NCBI GenBank assembly: GCA_963844885.1
Contig: CAWJQA010000006.1
Coordinates: 124,001-188,000, forward strand
Source: DATMER01 sp963844885
GTDB lineage: Bacteria; Acidobacteriota; Thermoanaerobaculia; Multivoradales; UBA5704
Direction: 5' to 3'
Length of the DNA stretch: 64,000 bases
Shown: piece by piece, positions 28,042 to 37,506 of the stretch
Layout: every line of letters starts with the position of its first letter
Numbering within the stretch: the first letter of the stretch is position 1
The notes under the pieces: model-generated
Database searches by the model: none
Told to the model about the DNA's origin: nothing
The model's input: the letters and a program-made list of their open reading frames with translations, nothing else
Made by a program: the position numbers and the translations under genes

Positions 28042-29492
28042 GACGGGGTGCGCTCGCACTGGCCGTGCTGCTGGCCGCTTCGCACGCGACGGCCCAGGAA
28101 AAAACCAAGATGAAGCAGACGCCGCCGCCGCCCAAGCCGGCCCACGAGATCCACTTCCCCGCCTTCGAGGAGAAAACCCTCGCCAACGGCCTGCGGATGG
28201 TGGTCGTCGAGCAGCACGAGACGCCGTCGCTCAGCCTTCAGCTCCTGATGCCGGGAGGCAAGGCCTACGCGCCGCCGGCCAAGGCCGGGCTCGCCGACGC
28301 CACCGCCGCCCTGCTCCGGGAAGGCACGCAGACCCGCTCGACGCAGCAGATCGCCGAAGCCATCGACTCCGTGGGCGGCACCATCACCACCGCCGCCAGC
28401 CTGGAGTCGGCGTTCGTCTCGGTCCTCGTCACCTCGGACCAGATCGACCTCGGGCTCGATCTTCTCTCGGATCTGGTGCTGCGTCCGAGCTTCCCGGCCG
28501 AGGAGCTGGAGCGCTGGCGCAATCAGACGCTGAGCGGCCTCCAGATCGACCAGTCCGATCCCAGCTACGTCGCCACCATGGCCTTCCAGCGCCTGGTCCT
28601 CGGCGATCATCCGTATGGCCGGCCCTCGTCGGGCACCATGGCGTCGGTGCAGGGGATCACCCGGGACGACATGGTGGCCTTCCACCGCCGGCAGTACGTG
28701 CCGAACGAAGCCATCCTCGCGGTCGTCGGCGACGTGAAGGCGGCCGAGGCGTTCTCCCGGGTGGAGCGCGCTTTCGGCGGCTGGGCCAAGGGCGAGGCGA
28801 CCACCATCCCGCCGGTCGAGGTCACGCCACAGCGGCGGATCGTGGTCATCGACAAGCCGGACGCGGTGCAGACCGAGATCCGCGTCGGCCAGGCCGGGCT
28901 CCCCTACCGCGACCCCGACCACTATACGGCCGACGTCTACGACGCGGTCCTCGGCGGCAGCCCGAGCTCGCGGCTTTATGAAGAGGTCCGGCGCAAGCGC
29001 GGCCTCTCCTACGGCGCCAGCAGCGAGTTCCGGATGCCCACGCAGCCCGGCTGGTTCCTGGCCAGCACCTATACGAAGACCGAGTCCACGGTGGAGGCCC
29101 TCGGCGTGGTGCTGGACGTGCTCGGCGCCATGGACGACAAACCGGTGCCGGCCGAGGAGCTGGCCCAGCGCAAGACCTACATCACCGGGGCGTTCCCCCT
29201 GGAGATCGAAACGCCGGAAGGCGTCGCCGCCAAGGTTCTGGAGGCGATGAAATTCGGCTACGGCAAGGAGTACCTGGAGAGCTACCGCGAGCGTATCGAC
29301 GCGGTGACCGCGGAGCAGGTCCAGTCGTTTGCGGGGAGGCGCATCCAGCCGGACCGGATGCTGATCGTCCTGGCCGGCAACGCCAAGGCGTTCACGGCCG
29401 ATCTCGAGAAGCGTTTCGGGAAGGTCGAGACGATCCCCCTGGCCGATGTGGACCTGCTGCAACCTGACCTGCGCGCGAAGGAGACCCAATAG
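28038..29492 (+). CDS. M16-family protein, non-catalytic partner
   Basis: The 484-aa intact protein has a signal peptide (MRRGALALAVLLAASHATAQ). The M16 fold is clear: LANGLRMVVVEQHETPSLSL near residue 50 and SPSSRLYEEVRRKRGLSYGA near 315. At the position of HxxEH it has AGLADATAALLREG, so the zinc site is absent. In such pairs this subunit is structural or shapes substrate binding for the catalytic one, here encoded just upstream with ATGA overlap. Formyltetrahydrofolate ligase follows 2 bp after the stop, an unrelated function in the same likely transcript. Confidence 0.9.
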   Translation: MRRGALALAVLLAASHATAQEKTKMKQTPPPPKPAHEIHFPAFEEKTLANGLRMVVVEQHETPSLSLQLLMPGGKAYAPPAKAGLADATAALLREGTQTRSTQQIAEAIDSVGGTITTAASLESAFVSVLVTSDQIDLGLDLLSDLVLRPSFPAEELERWRNQTLSGLQIDQSDPSYVATMAFQRLVLGDHPYGRPSSGTMASVQGITRDDMVAFHRRQYVPNEAILAVVGDVKAAEAFSRVERAFGGWAKGEATTIPPVEVTPQRRIVVIDKPDAVQTEIRVGQAGLPYRDPDHYTADVYDAVLGGSPSSRLYEEVRRKRGLSYGASSEFRMPTQPGWFLASTYTKTESTVEALGVVLDVLGAMDDKPVPAEELAQRKTYITGAFPLEIETPEGVAAKVLEAMKFGYGKEYLESYRERIDAVTAEQVQSFAGRRIQPDRMLIVLAGNAKAFTADLEKRFGKVETIPLADVDLLQPDLRAKETQ

Positions 29493-29494
29493 AC

Positions 29495-31198
29495 ATGATC
29501 GCCCCCCCTCCCCGGAGCAATATCGGCGGCATTGGCGGCATCGGCGGCATCGGCGGCCCCCGCCCCATCCTCGAAGTCGCGAGCGGCCTCGGGATCGATC
29601 CCCGTTTCCTCGTCCCCTACGGCGATGACAAGGCCAAGATCCGCCTCCCCGCCCGGGAGTCGGGCCGGCCGCCCGGCCGCCTGATCCTGGTCTCTGCCCT
29701 CACCCCGACCGGCGCGGGTGAAGGCAAGACCACCACCTCGATCGGCCTCGCCCAAGGCCTCGCGCGGATCGGGCAGAAGGCCTGCCTCGCCCTGCGCGAG
29801 CCCTCGCTCGGGCCGACCTTCGGCATGAAGGGCGGCGCCACCGGCGGCGGCCGTTCCGTCCTGACGCCGGCGGAAGACATCAACCTCCACTTCACCGGCG
29901 ACTTTCACGCGGTGACCGCCGCGCACAACCTGCTGGCGGCCCTCCTCGACAACCACCTCCAACAGGGAAACCCGCTGGGCATCGACTCCCGCCGGGTCCT
30001 CTGGCGGCGCGTCATGGACGTCAACGACCGGTCCCTGCGCCGGGTGATGATCGGCCTCGGCGGCCCGCTGGAAGGGGTGCCCCGGGAGACCGGCTTCGAC
30101 ATCACCGCGGCTTCCGAGGTCATGGCCGTCCTCTGCCTCGCGCAGGACGCCGACGACCTGCGGTCACGCCTGAGCCGCCTGATCGTCGCGCTGACGCCGA
30201 AGCAGGAGCCGGTGACCGCGGCCGACCTCGGCGCGGTCGGTGCCATGATGGTGCTCCTCAAGGATGCCCTGATGCCCAACCTGGTGCAGACCGGCGAGGG
30301 GGTGCCCGCGATCGTCCACGGCGGGCCGTTCGCGAACATCGCCCACGGCTGCAACTCGGTCGTCGCCACGCAGATGGCTCTGGCCTGGTCCGACTGGGTG
30401 GTGACCGAGGCCGGTTTCGCGGTGGATCTGGGGGCCGAGAAGTTCTTCGACATCAAGTGCCGGACGGCGGGTCTCGACGCGGCGGCGGTGGTGGTGGTGG
30501 CGACGGTGCGGGCGCTCAAGCGGCACGGCGGGGTCGACGGCAAGGACAAAGCCGGCCTGGCGGTACCCGATCCGGCCGCGGTCGAGCGCGGGATGGGCAA
30601 TCTGGAGAAGCACCTGGAGAGCATCCGCGCCTTCGGCAAGACGCCGATCGTGGCCCTCAACCGCTTCGGCACCGACTCGGCCGACGAGCTCGGCGTGGTC
30701 CGCAAGGCCTGCGAGGCGCTGGGCGTGCCGTGCGCGGTGTCCGACATCTTCGAGAAGGGCGGTGAAGGCGGGATCGAGATGGCCGAGACCGTCCTCGCCC
30801 ACGCGGAGTCGAACCCGAAGCCGTTCCATCCCCTCTATGAGCTGGCGGAGCCGTTCAAGGTGAAGATGGAGAAGATCGCCCGCCAGATGTACGGCGCCCG
30901 CGACGTGCTCTACACCGCGGCGGCGGAAAAGGATCTGAAACAGATCCAGAAGCTCGGCGGCGAGGGTCTCCCGCTCTGCGTGGCCAAGACGCAGAGCTCG
31001 CTGTCGGACGATCCCGCGGTCGCCGGCCGCCCAGAAAACTTCGACATCACGGTGCGCAACGTGGTTCTGGCGGCGGGAGCGGGTTATGTGGTGCCCCTCC
31101 TGGGAGACATGCTGCGCATGCCGGGCCTCCCCGCCACGCCGCAGGCGGTTCACATGGACGTGGTGGACGGGAAGGTGACCGGGCTGCTGGGGAGCTGA
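29495..31198 (+). CDS. fhs: Formate--tetrahydrofolate ligase
   Basis: ATP-dependent synthesis of 10-formyltetrahydrofolate from formate and THF; cytoplasmic one-carbon metabolism. The 567-aa product has the P-loop-like LTPTGAGEGKTTTSIGLAQG near residues 68-87, EPSLGPTFGMKGGATGGG near 105 and GPFANIAHGCNSV near 273. It is intact and of normal length. The first 20 residues contain GGIGGIGGIGG, encoded by a 9-bp repeat that is absent from typical family members. GAAGGAGACC lies upstream of the ATG. No other folate genes are adjacent. Confidence 0.95.
   Translation: MIAPPPRSNIGGIGGIGGIGGPRPILEVASGLGIDPRFLVPYGDDKAKIRLPARESGRPPGRLILVSALTPTGAGEGKTTTSIGLAQGLARIGQKACLALREPSLGPTFGMKGGATGGGRSVLTPAEDINLHFTGDFHAVTAAHNLLAALLDNHLQQGNPLGIDSRRVLWRRVMDVNDRSLRRVMIGLGGPLEGVPRETGFDITAASEVMAVLCLAQDADDLRSRLSRLIVALTPKQEPVTAADLGAVGAMMVLLKDALMPNLVQTGEGVPAIVHGGPFANIAHGCNSVVATQMALAWSDWVVTEAGFAVDLGAEKFFDIKCRTAGLDAAAVVVVATVRALKRHGGVDGKDKAGLAVPDPAAVERGMGNLEKHLESIRAFGKTPIVALNRFGTDSADELGVVRKACEALGVPCAVSDIFEKGGEGGIEMAETVLAHAESNPKPFHPLYELAEPFKVKMEKIARQMYGARDVLYTAAAEKDLKQIQKLGGEGLPLCVAKTQSSLSDDPAVAGRPENFDITVRNVVLAAGAGYVVPLLGDMLRMPGLPATPQAVHMDVVDGKVTGLLGS
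29525..29557. repeat. 9-bp coding tandem repeat at the fhs 5' end
   Basis: Units GGCGGCATT, GGCGGCATC, GGCGGCATC and a partial fourth encode GGIGGIGGIGG in the Fhs N-terminal tail. Confidence 0.7.
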
Positions 31199-31203
31199 GG
31201 CCC

Positions 31204-32988
31204 TCACCCCCCATGTTTGTGGCCGTGCGCCGGAGCGGCCTCCCCGGGCCGCTTCGGAGCACGGCCCAGCATCCGTATCCAGTAGTGGCGGACCGGCACC
31301 GGACCCATCTCCATCATGCCGTCCAGAAAGGTTCTCACGTCGAAGGCGGCGCCCCGGACCGATCGAACCTCGTCGAACAGCCCCTGCACCTCCCGGTCCC
31401 CCAGGTAGTAGAAGGTGAGCTGCGGCGAGGTGGTGATGGCCCGCTCCCACATGTTGGCGGCGAACTGGTCGTCCTGGAGCGCCTCGTCCTTCACGAAGCT
31501 CAGAACCTGGTTCTCGCTCATGTTCTGGGTGTTGACCCGGATGTCCACGATGGTGCGGGCGATGTTTTCGAGCTGCTTTTTCAGATGGGCCAGGCGGTCC
31601 AGCGGCCCGCCCCACCCCTGGTCGAGCAGGAGCCGCTCCGAGAAGGTGCCCCAGCCCTCGACATAGACGCCGTCCGCGAAGAGCGACCGAACCTTGTGCG
31701 AGTGCCGCGCCGCCCAGGCGAGCTGCACGCAGTGGCCCGGCACCATCTCGTGCGCCGTGATCATGACGTTGAAATGGTGGTTGAAGTCGCGGAAGAAGGC
31801 CGCCTTCTGCTCGGGCGTGGCCGAATCCGGAATCGTGGGGAGATAGAAGAGGGTTTCCGCCTCGGGCGCGTAGGGGCCCGCGGGATAGACGCCGCCCACG
31901 GCCTGCCCCACGAAGAAGGAGGGCGACCGGTCCGTGTGCAGGCTCGTAGGCTCCGGGAGGGTCATGAGCCCCTTTCGGCGGACGAAGCCGAAGGCGTCCG
32001 TCACGAGCTGCCGGTAGTCCGCCACGAGCTCGTCCATGCTGGCGGCCCGGTCCGCGGACACGCGCTCGAACAGCCGGTGCAGCAGCTCGCGGTCGTCGTC
32101 CGGCGGCTCCATCCCCGGCATCAGCTCGTTCCACACGCTCCGTCCGTAGGCGGCGGCCTCGGCGCGCCGCGCCGCCAGAGCCGCCACCGCCCCCGCGAGC
32201 ACCCGGTCCACCGGCTCATCCACGCCGGTGACCAGCCGGAAGCGGGCGGCGTAGTTCGCTCCCAACCGGGGATGGCCCTTCGCCTTCGGCTGCACGCCTT
32301 CCAGAAAGGCGGCGAGACCGTCCAGCGCCGCGGCGGCCGCTTCCCCGGCCTCCTTCACCGATCTCCGGAGCCTGGCGCTCTCGCCTTCCGCGGCCTTCGG
32401 GAAACCCTCGCGGTAGAACGTCGCGGCATTGCGCAGGCTGGGAGCGGCGATGGCGCAGATCTCCGGCGCGATCCGGGTGGGATCGGACGAGAGTGCCTCG
32501 CGGGCCTGGGCCGCCAGCCGTGGGAATTGGGAGGCCCTGGCGGCGGCCCGCGACAGCCGCTCCGCCTTCGGGAGATCCTCGCGGACGAGGAGGAAGACCG
32601 TAGCGTTGCCGGCGATCTCCGTCCAGAAGAGGGGGTCCCGCACCGGCCGCGCCTGGTTGCGGTACTCGAACACCTCCAGCTCGGCCTGGCGCAGCAGGAG
32701 CTCGGCGTCGAGCCGGTCCTCGGCCGAGGTGGAGGGGGCGGCCAGGATCCGGCGCAGGCCGCCTGCCGCATCGCGGTTGAAGTCGAGCCAGGCCAGGCGG
32801 CGGGCGGGTGAAAGATCTTCCAGCTTCCGGTCGAGATCGTGGCGGCCGGCCGCGGTGGCGCGGCTCGGGTACATGTTGAAATAGCGCTCCAGGTAGTTGT
32901 CCTGGAACGAGGCGGTACTGGCGGTCGCGGCGGTCGCGGCGGGCGCGGCGGCCAGCAGACCGAGAAGCAGCACAGTGGCTTTCTCCAT
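31204..32988 (-). CDS. Secreted DUF885-family putative metallopeptidase
   Basis: The 594-aa protein has a signal peptide (MEKATVLLLGLLAAAPAATA). The DUF885 core contains ITAHEMVPGHCVQ near residue 425, an HE-x-x-PGH zinc motif, and YVEGWGTFSERLLLD about 35 residues later with the probable third ligand Glu. The family includes Gly/Pro-dipeptide-releasing carboxypeptidase-like enzymes; the substrate here is unknown. It ends in a His-rich tail (HGHKHGG) and is intact. I chose the ATG at 32988 because TATCCT lies 6 nt upstream with a TGAACA-like -35, a leaderless pattern. The frame opens at 33015. It converges with fhs and diverges from the sulfatase gene. Confidence 0.87.
   Translation of the reverse strand: MEKATVLLLGLLAAAPAATAATASTASFQDNYLERYFNMYPSRATAAGRHDLDRKLEDLSPARRLAWLDFNRDAAGGLRRILAAPSTSAEDRLDAELLLRQAELEVFEYRNQARPVRDPLFWTEIAGNATVFLLVREDLPKAERLSRAAARASQFPRLAAQAREALSSDPTRIAPEICAIAAPSLRNAATFYREGFPKAAEGESARLRRSVKEAGEAAAAALDGLAAFLEGVQPKAKGHPRLGANYAARFRLVTGVDEPVDRVLAGAVAALAARRAEAAAYGRSVWNELMPGMEPPDDDRELLHRLFERVSADRAASMDELVADYRQLVTDAFGFVRRKGLMTLPEPTSLHTDRSPSFFVGQAVGGVYPAGPYAPEAETLFYLPTIPDSATPEQKAAFFRDFNHHFNVMITAHEMVPGHCVQLAWAARHSHKVRSLFADGVYVEGWGTFSERLLLDQGWGGPLDRLAHLKKQLENIARTIVDIRVNTQNMSENQVLSFVKDEALQDDQFAANMWERAITTSPQLTFYYLGDREVQGLFDEVRSVRGAAFDVRTFLDGMMEMGPVPVRHYWIRMLGRAPKRPGEAAPAHGHKHGG
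32911..32955. repeat. 9-bp coding tandem repeat in the DUF885 signal peptide
   Basis: Five 9-bp units of GGCGGTCGC type (plus-strand sense) encode the Ala/Thr-rich end of the signal peptide (PAATAATASTAS). Confidence 0.65.
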
Positions 32989-33034
32989 GCGTTGAGGATA
33001 TCCTGCCCGCCGCATTCGTGTTCATCATCGGTTC

Positions 33035-35044
33035 ATGTCGTTTCTCCATGCTCCGCCCGTCATGAAGAGTCTCTCACTCCTTCGTACCGCCTGGACGGAA
33101 TCCAGATTCCGGCTCGTGGCCTGGTTCGTCTTCGGGCTGATGGCGGTGTCCTTCGCCGTCCGGCTCGTCCTCCTGGTTCTTCAGCATGCCCTGCCTCACG
33201 ACGGAGTGCTCCCGGTGCTCGCCTCTCTCGGCTCGGGCGTGGTCTTCGACGGTCTGGCGGCCCTCTGGGTGGCGGCTCCGTTCGTGCTCTACCTGGCGCT
33301 GGTGCCCGAACGCTGGTATCGCAGCCGCGTCCATCGCGCGATGGTGCCGGCGCTCTTCGGCGTGGCCACCTTCGGCGTCCTCTTCGTCGCGGTGGTCGAG
33401 GTCTTCTTCTTCCTGGAGTTCAACGGCCGCTTCAACTTCGTGGCCGTGGACTATCTCATGTACCCCACCGAGGTGGTGGAGAACATCTGGGAGAGCTACC
33501 CCACGGGCCTCGTCCTGGGCGTGCTCGCGGTGGTGTCCGTCGGAGTCGCGTTCCTGCTCCGGAAGCCGTTGAGCGCGGCCTGGAACCGCCCGCTGCCCCT
33601 GCTCCAGCGCAGCACCTCCACACTCGTTTTTTCCGCCGTCCTCCTGAGCCTGACCTTCGGAGTCCCCGCTTCTCTGGCGCACGTCTCCGAGGACCGCGCG
33701 CTCAACGAGATCGCCTCCAACGGCTACTGCTCCTTCTGGCGCGCGCTCCTCGGGGCCGACGCTCCGTACGCAGGCCTGTACGCCACCCGCGACGGTGCCG
33801 CGGTGTTCCGCCGCCTGCACGGCCTGCTCGCCGAGCCGGCGGCCGAGCCGGCGTCGTTCGTGCCGGGCTCGACCCGGCGCCACATCCGGCCGCTCGTCCC
33901 GAGCCGCCGCCTCAACGTGGTGGTGGTGCTGGAGGAGAGCTTCGGCTCCGAGTTCGTCGGTACCCTGCATCCTCGGCCGGTGAGCCTGACCCCCAGCTAC
34001 GACGCGCTCACGCAGGAGGGGCTGCTCTTCACCCACGCCTACTCCACCGGCAACCGCACCATCCGCGCCCTGGAGGCGACGACCTCGTCGCTGCCGCCCC
34101 TTCCCGGCGTCTCCATCGTGCGGCGGCCCCAGTCCAAGAATCTCTTCACGCTTCCCGCCCTGCTGCGCGCCAACGGCTATCAGACGCTGTTCGTCTACGG
34201 CGGCCGGGCGCTCTTCGACGGCATGGGCGGCTATCTCCGGGCCAACGGCATCGACCGCGTGGTCGAGCAGAAGGACTATCCGGAGGACTCTTTCCGCACC
34301 GCCTGGGGGGTGGCCGACGAGGCCATCTTCGACCGCGCGCTGACCGAGATGGACGCGATGCATGCCAAGGGGAAGCCGTTCTACACCCTCGTCCTCTCCG
34401 TCTCGAACCACCGCCCCTACCAGTTCCCGGAGGGCGAGATCGTCTGGGACAAGTCGCTCAAGAGCCGCGAGAACGTGGTCCGCTACGCCGACTGGGCCCT
34501 CGGCCGCTTCGTCCGCCAGGCCCGGCAGCACGCCTTCTTCAAAGACACCCTGTTCGTCCTGATGGGCGACCACGGCGCGCGGGTCTACGGTTCGGCCGAG
34601 ATCCCGCTGGCGAGCTACGAGGTGCCGATCCTCTTCTACGCTCCGGGCATCATCCCGGCCGGCGCGAAGGTCGACACCCTGACCTCCTCCCTGGACATCC
34701 CGCCCACCGTGCTGGGAGTCCTGGGGATGGAGTACGACTCGCCGTTCTTCGGCCACGACGCGCTCCACGTCGACCCGTCCGCCGGCCGGGCGCTGATGAC
34801 GCACAACAACAACATCGCTCTCATGAAGGGGTCCCGGATCGCGGTCCTGGGCCTGCACCGCTCGGCGCAGCTCTTCGACGTGAGGCCGGACGGCAGCTTC
34901 GTCCCCCTGACCCGGCCCGACCATGCCGGCCTCGAGCTGATCGAGGACGCCATCTCCTACTACACCGGCGCCGACACCGAGTACCGGACCGGCGCCTACC
35001 TGATGAAGCCCCCGCGTCCGGCCCAGGTGGCCTGGAAACCATAG
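33035..35044 (+). CDS. LtaS-like membrane sulfatase / phosphoglycerol transferase
   Basis: The 669-aa protein has five predicted transmembrane helices in the first 230 residues, then an extracytoplasmic sulfatase-fold domain. VVVLEESFGSEF supplies the first metal Glu. The nucleophile Thr lies in STGNRTIRALEA near residue 345. VSNHRPYQFP and VLMGDHGARVYG supply further metal ligands. The closest known role is glycerol-phosphate transfer from phosphatidylglycerol, either to lipoteichoic acid or, in Gram-negatives, to periplasmic glucans and other envelope glycans. An alternative start at 33062 (MKSLSLL) is equally plausible; neither has a clear Shine-Dalgarno. The barrel gene follows 26 bp downstream. 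Confidence 0.87.
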   Translation: MSFLHAPPVMKSLSLLRTAWTESRFRLVAWFVFGLMAVSFAVRLVLLVLQHALPHDGVLPVLASLGSGVVFDGLAALWVAAPFVLYLALVPERWYRSRVHRAMVPALFGVATFGVLFVAVVEVFFFLEFNGRFNFVAVDYLMYPTEVVENIWESYPTGLVLGVLAVVSVGVAFLLRKPLSAAWNRPLPLLQRSTSTLVFSAVLLSLTFGVPASLAHVSEDRALNEIASNGYCSFWRALLGADAPYAGLYATRDGAAVFRRLHGLLAEPAAEPASFVPGSTRRHIRPLVPSRRLNVVVVLEESFGSEFVGTLHPRPVSLTPSYDALTQEGLLFTHAYSTGNRTIRALEATTSSLPPLPGVSIVRRPQSKNLFTLPALLRANGYQTLFVYGGRALFDGMGGYLRANGIDRVVEQKDYPEDSFRTAWGVADEAIFDRALTEMDAMHAKGKPFYTLVLSVSNHRPYQFPEGEIVWDKSLKSRENVVRYADWALGRFVRQARQHAFFKDTLFVLMGDHGARVYGSAEIPLASYEVPILFYAPGIIPAGAKVDTLTSSLDIPPTVLGVLGMEYDSPFFGHDALHVDPSAGRALMTHNNNIALMKGSRIAVLGLHRSAQLFDVRPDGSFVPLTRPDHAGLELIEDAISYYTGADTEYRTGAYLMKPPRPAQVAWKP

Positions 35045-35070
35045 AAGTAAGCAGTAGAAGGAGTAGCAGT

Positions 35071-36723
35071 ATGCCGCGCCGGTTCCGCGCAGGCCGACCC
35101 AACCTCATCGTGGCCATGGCAGCGCTGCTGTGGCTTGTCCACCAGCCTGCCGCCTCGGCGGCCGACGACTCGCCGCGGCCCGGCATACCGTCCGACGAAG
35201 CCCTGGAGAGCCGCGGCGCGGTCATCGGCGACATCGTGGTTCACGTGGGCGACGTGTTCGACCCCGAGATCCCGGAGGAGGACCGACGCCTCTTCCGGCT
35301 GGCCAACAAGCTCCACCGCACGACGCGGGAGTCGGTCATCCTCGACCAGCTCCTGTTCCGCAGCGGCGACCGCTACTCGCGCCGCCTGCTGGACGAGTCG
35401 GAGCGCATCCTCCGGAAGGACCGGTATCTCTACGACGCCGACATCCGGCCGGTCCGCTACGAAGGGAACCGGGTCGACGTGGAGGTGGACACCCGCGACG
35501 TGTGGACCTTGAACGTCGGCGTCAACCTGGGCCGCAGCGGCGGCGTCAGCTCGTCCGGGTTTCAGCTTCAGGACACCAACCTGCTCGGCACGGGGAAGAG
35601 CGTGACCCTGCAGCGGTCTTCGAACGTGGACCGCACCTCCACCGTTTTCCAGTACGCCGATGCGGCCGTCCTGGGCAGCCGGGTCCGCCTCGATGCCGGT
35701 TATTCCGACAACAGCGACGGCAGCCTGCGCCATCTCTTGCTGGGCCGCCCCTTCTACTCCCTGGATACCCGCTGGTCCGCCCAGGCGAGCACCCTCTACG
35801 CGGACCAGGTGGACACCCACTACGAGCTCGGCCACATCGCGAGCGGCTTCCGCCATCAGCAGGACCAGTTCGAGCTGTTGGGAGGCCTCTCCAGCGGGTT
35901 GAAGGACGGCCGGGCCGACCGCTGGAGCGTCGGCTTCACGTATCTCCGCGACCGGTTTTCCGTGACTGACCGGTACACGATGACCGCCTCGCTGCCGGAC
36001 GAGCGGGTGCTCTCCTACCCCTGGATCGCCTGGGACCGGGTGCCGGACAACTATCTCGAGGCACACGACCTGGATCAGCTCAAGCGGACCGAGGATCTCC
36101 ATCTCGGCACCCAGCTCCACGCCCGGCTCGGCCTGGCCGCGTCCGCGTTCGGCTCGTCCGAGGACGCGGCGGTCTTCGACGCCACCGCCGCCACCGGCTG
36201 GAAGCCGGCGGCGAACCAGACCGTCCTCCTCTCCTCGGACCTCGCCGGCCGCTGGGGCAGCGACGGAGCCGAGAACCTCGTCCTCGACGGCGGCGCCCGC
36301 TACTACTGGCGGAACTGGGGCGAGCACCTCCTCTTCTTCACGCTGGAGGGGGCCGTGGCCCGCAATCTGGATCCCGAAAAACAGCTCCTCCTGGGTGGCG
36401 ACACCGGCCTGCGCGGCTACCCGCTGCGCTACCAGGACGGCGACGCCCGGATCCTCTTCACTGCCGAGCAGCGCTTCTTCACGGACTACTACCCCTTCCA
36501 CCTGGTTCACGTGGGCGGCGCGGTGTTCGTCGACGCCGGCCGGACCTGGGGAGGCGGCGCGAGCCAGCTCGGCCTCCTGCGCGACGTGGGACTGGGCCTG
36601 CGCCTCTCCTCCAGCCGCTCGGGGCTCGGGAACGTGATCCACATCGACCTGGCGTTCCCGCTGGACGGCGATCCGTCGATCAAGAGCGTCCAGTGGCTGG
36701 TGACGACCAAGGCGAGCTTTTGA
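35071..36723 (+). CDS. BamA/TamA-like outer-membrane barrel protein
   Basis: The 550-aa protein has a signal peptide ending near AASAA. One POTRA-like domain (RSGDRYSRRLLDESERILRK to VDVEVDTRDVWTL, about residues 95-150) is followed by a surface-antigen (D15) beta-barrel. The barrel contains LLLGGDTGLRGYPLRY, matching the conserved RGY motif of this superfamily, and ends in an aromatic residue (TTKASF). It has fewer POTRA domains than BamA, so it is more like TamA, ShlB-type or patatin-linked barrels. It is probably co-transcribed with the LtaS-like gene, which suggests a shared envelope role. The ATG at 35071 has AGAAGGAG upstream. Confidence 0.85.
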   Translation: MPRRFRAGRPNLIVAMAALLWLVHQPAASAADDSPRPGIPSDEALESRGAVIGDIVVHVGDVFDPEIPEEDRRLFRLANKLHRTTRESVILDQLLFRSGDRYSRRLLDESERILRKDRYLYDADIRPVRYEGNRVDVEVDTRDVWTLNVGVNLGRSGGVSSSGFQLQDTNLLGTGKSVTLQRSSNVDRTSTVFQYADAAVLGSRVRLDAGYSDNSDGSLRHLLLGRPFYSLDTRWSAQASTLYADQVDTHYELGHIASGFRHQQDQFELLGGLSSGLKDGRADRWSVGFTYLRDRFSVTDRYTMTASLPDERVLSYPWIAWDRVPDNYLEAHDLDQLKRTEDLHLGTQLHARLGLAASAFGSSEDAAVFDATAATGWKPAANQTVLLSSDLAGRWGSDGAENLVLDGGARYYWRNWGEHLLFFTLEGAVARNLDPEKQLLLGGDTGLRGYPLRYQDGDARILFTAEQRFFTDYYPFHLVHVGGAVFVDAGRTWGGGASQLGLLRDVGLGLRLSSSRSGLGNVIHIDLAFPLDGDPSIKSVQWLVTTKASF

Positions 36724-36800
36724 AGGACCAAAAGGACTGCAAGGACATCAAGGACAACAACTTTCTGGTCCTTGCAGTCCTTGCAGTCCCTTATGTCCTT
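36723..36800. repeat. Inverted 9-bp repeat array (AAGGAC type), locus 1
   Basis: AAGGAC occurs at 36723, 36732, 36741 and 36750, exactly 9 bp apart. The complement GTCCTT (one copy as GTCCCTT) occurs at 36768, 36777, 36786 and 36795, also 9 bp apart. The two arms can fold into one long hairpin. The first copy touches the stop codon of the barrel gene, so it may act as a terminator or mRNA stabiliser before the response-regulator gene. A sister array is at 52260-52361. Confidence 0.85.
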
Positions 36801-36819
36801 TGCTGGATAGAATGAGCCG

Positions 36820-37506
36820 ATGAGACTGCTCCTCGTCGAAGACGAGCCCATGCTCGCGCGCCATCTGCAGCGCGGCCTGCAAGAGGAGGCCTACGCGGTC
36901 GACGTCGCTCCTACCGCCCGCGAGGCGCAGGAGCGGATCGAAGGGACCGAGTACGATCTCGTGATCCTCGACTTGATGCTGCCGGACGGCCTCGGTACCG
37001 ACCTCCTCTCCCGCTGGCGCTCCGAGGATTTCTCCGCACCGGTCCTGGTGCTGACCGCCCGCGACCGCCTGGAGGACAAGCTGCTCGGCTTCGAGGCGGG
37101 CGGCGACGACTACCTGACCAAGCCGTTCGCGTTCGAGGAGCTCCTCGCCCGGGTCCGGAGCCTCCTCAAGCGGCGCAGCGCGCCGCCGGCCGAGCTGCTC
37201 CGGGTCGACGACGTCGAGCTGGACCGTACCCACCGGCAGGTCCGGCGCGCCGGCTATCCGATCGACCTCACCCCCAAGGAGTTCGCGCTGCTGGAGTACC
37301 TGATGCTCCACGCCGGCGCTCCCCTCGACCGTACCACCCTGGCCGAGCACGTCTGGGACGAGGCGTACGACGCCCGCAGCAACGTCATCGACGTCATCGT
37401 CGGCCGGCTGCGGCGCAAGCTCGAGCGCAACGGCTCGCCCCCCCTCCTCCATACCATCAAGGGGGTCGGCTACGTGATGCGCGCCGCGGGTCCGGAGGAC
37501 GAATGA
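36820..37506 (+). CDS. OmpR-family response regulator
   Basis: The 228-aa two-component regulator has a receiver domain 1-115 with acidic pocket EDE (8-10), phosphoacceptor D51 (LVILDLMLPDG) and Lys in DYLTKPF near 101. A winged-helix DNA-binding domain occupies 125-222 (IDLTPKEFALLEYLMLHAG, VIVGRLRRKLE, IKGVGYVMR). TAGAAT lies 6 nt before the ATG with no Shine-Dalgarno, so translation may be leaderless. Its stop overlaps the sensor kinase start as ATGA, so the pair is co-expressed. The signal is unknown. Confidence 0.93.
   Translation: MRLLLVEDEPMLARHLQRGLQEEAYAVDVAPTAREAQERIEGTEYDLVILDLMLPDGLGTDLLSRWRSEDFSAPVLVLTARDRLEDKLLGFEAGGDDYLTKPFAFEELLARVRSLLKRRSAPPAELLRVDDVELDRTHRQVRRAGYPIDLTPKEFALLEYLMLHAGAPLDRTTLAEHVWDEAYDARSNVIDVIVGRLRRKLERNGSPPLLHTIKGVGYVMRAAGPEDE

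Noticed and set aside
32839..35070. Long upstream extension of the barrel-protein frame
   Set aside because: It overlaps the LtaS-like gene in another frame. The barrel protein has its own ATG, ribosome-binding site and signal peptide at 35071.
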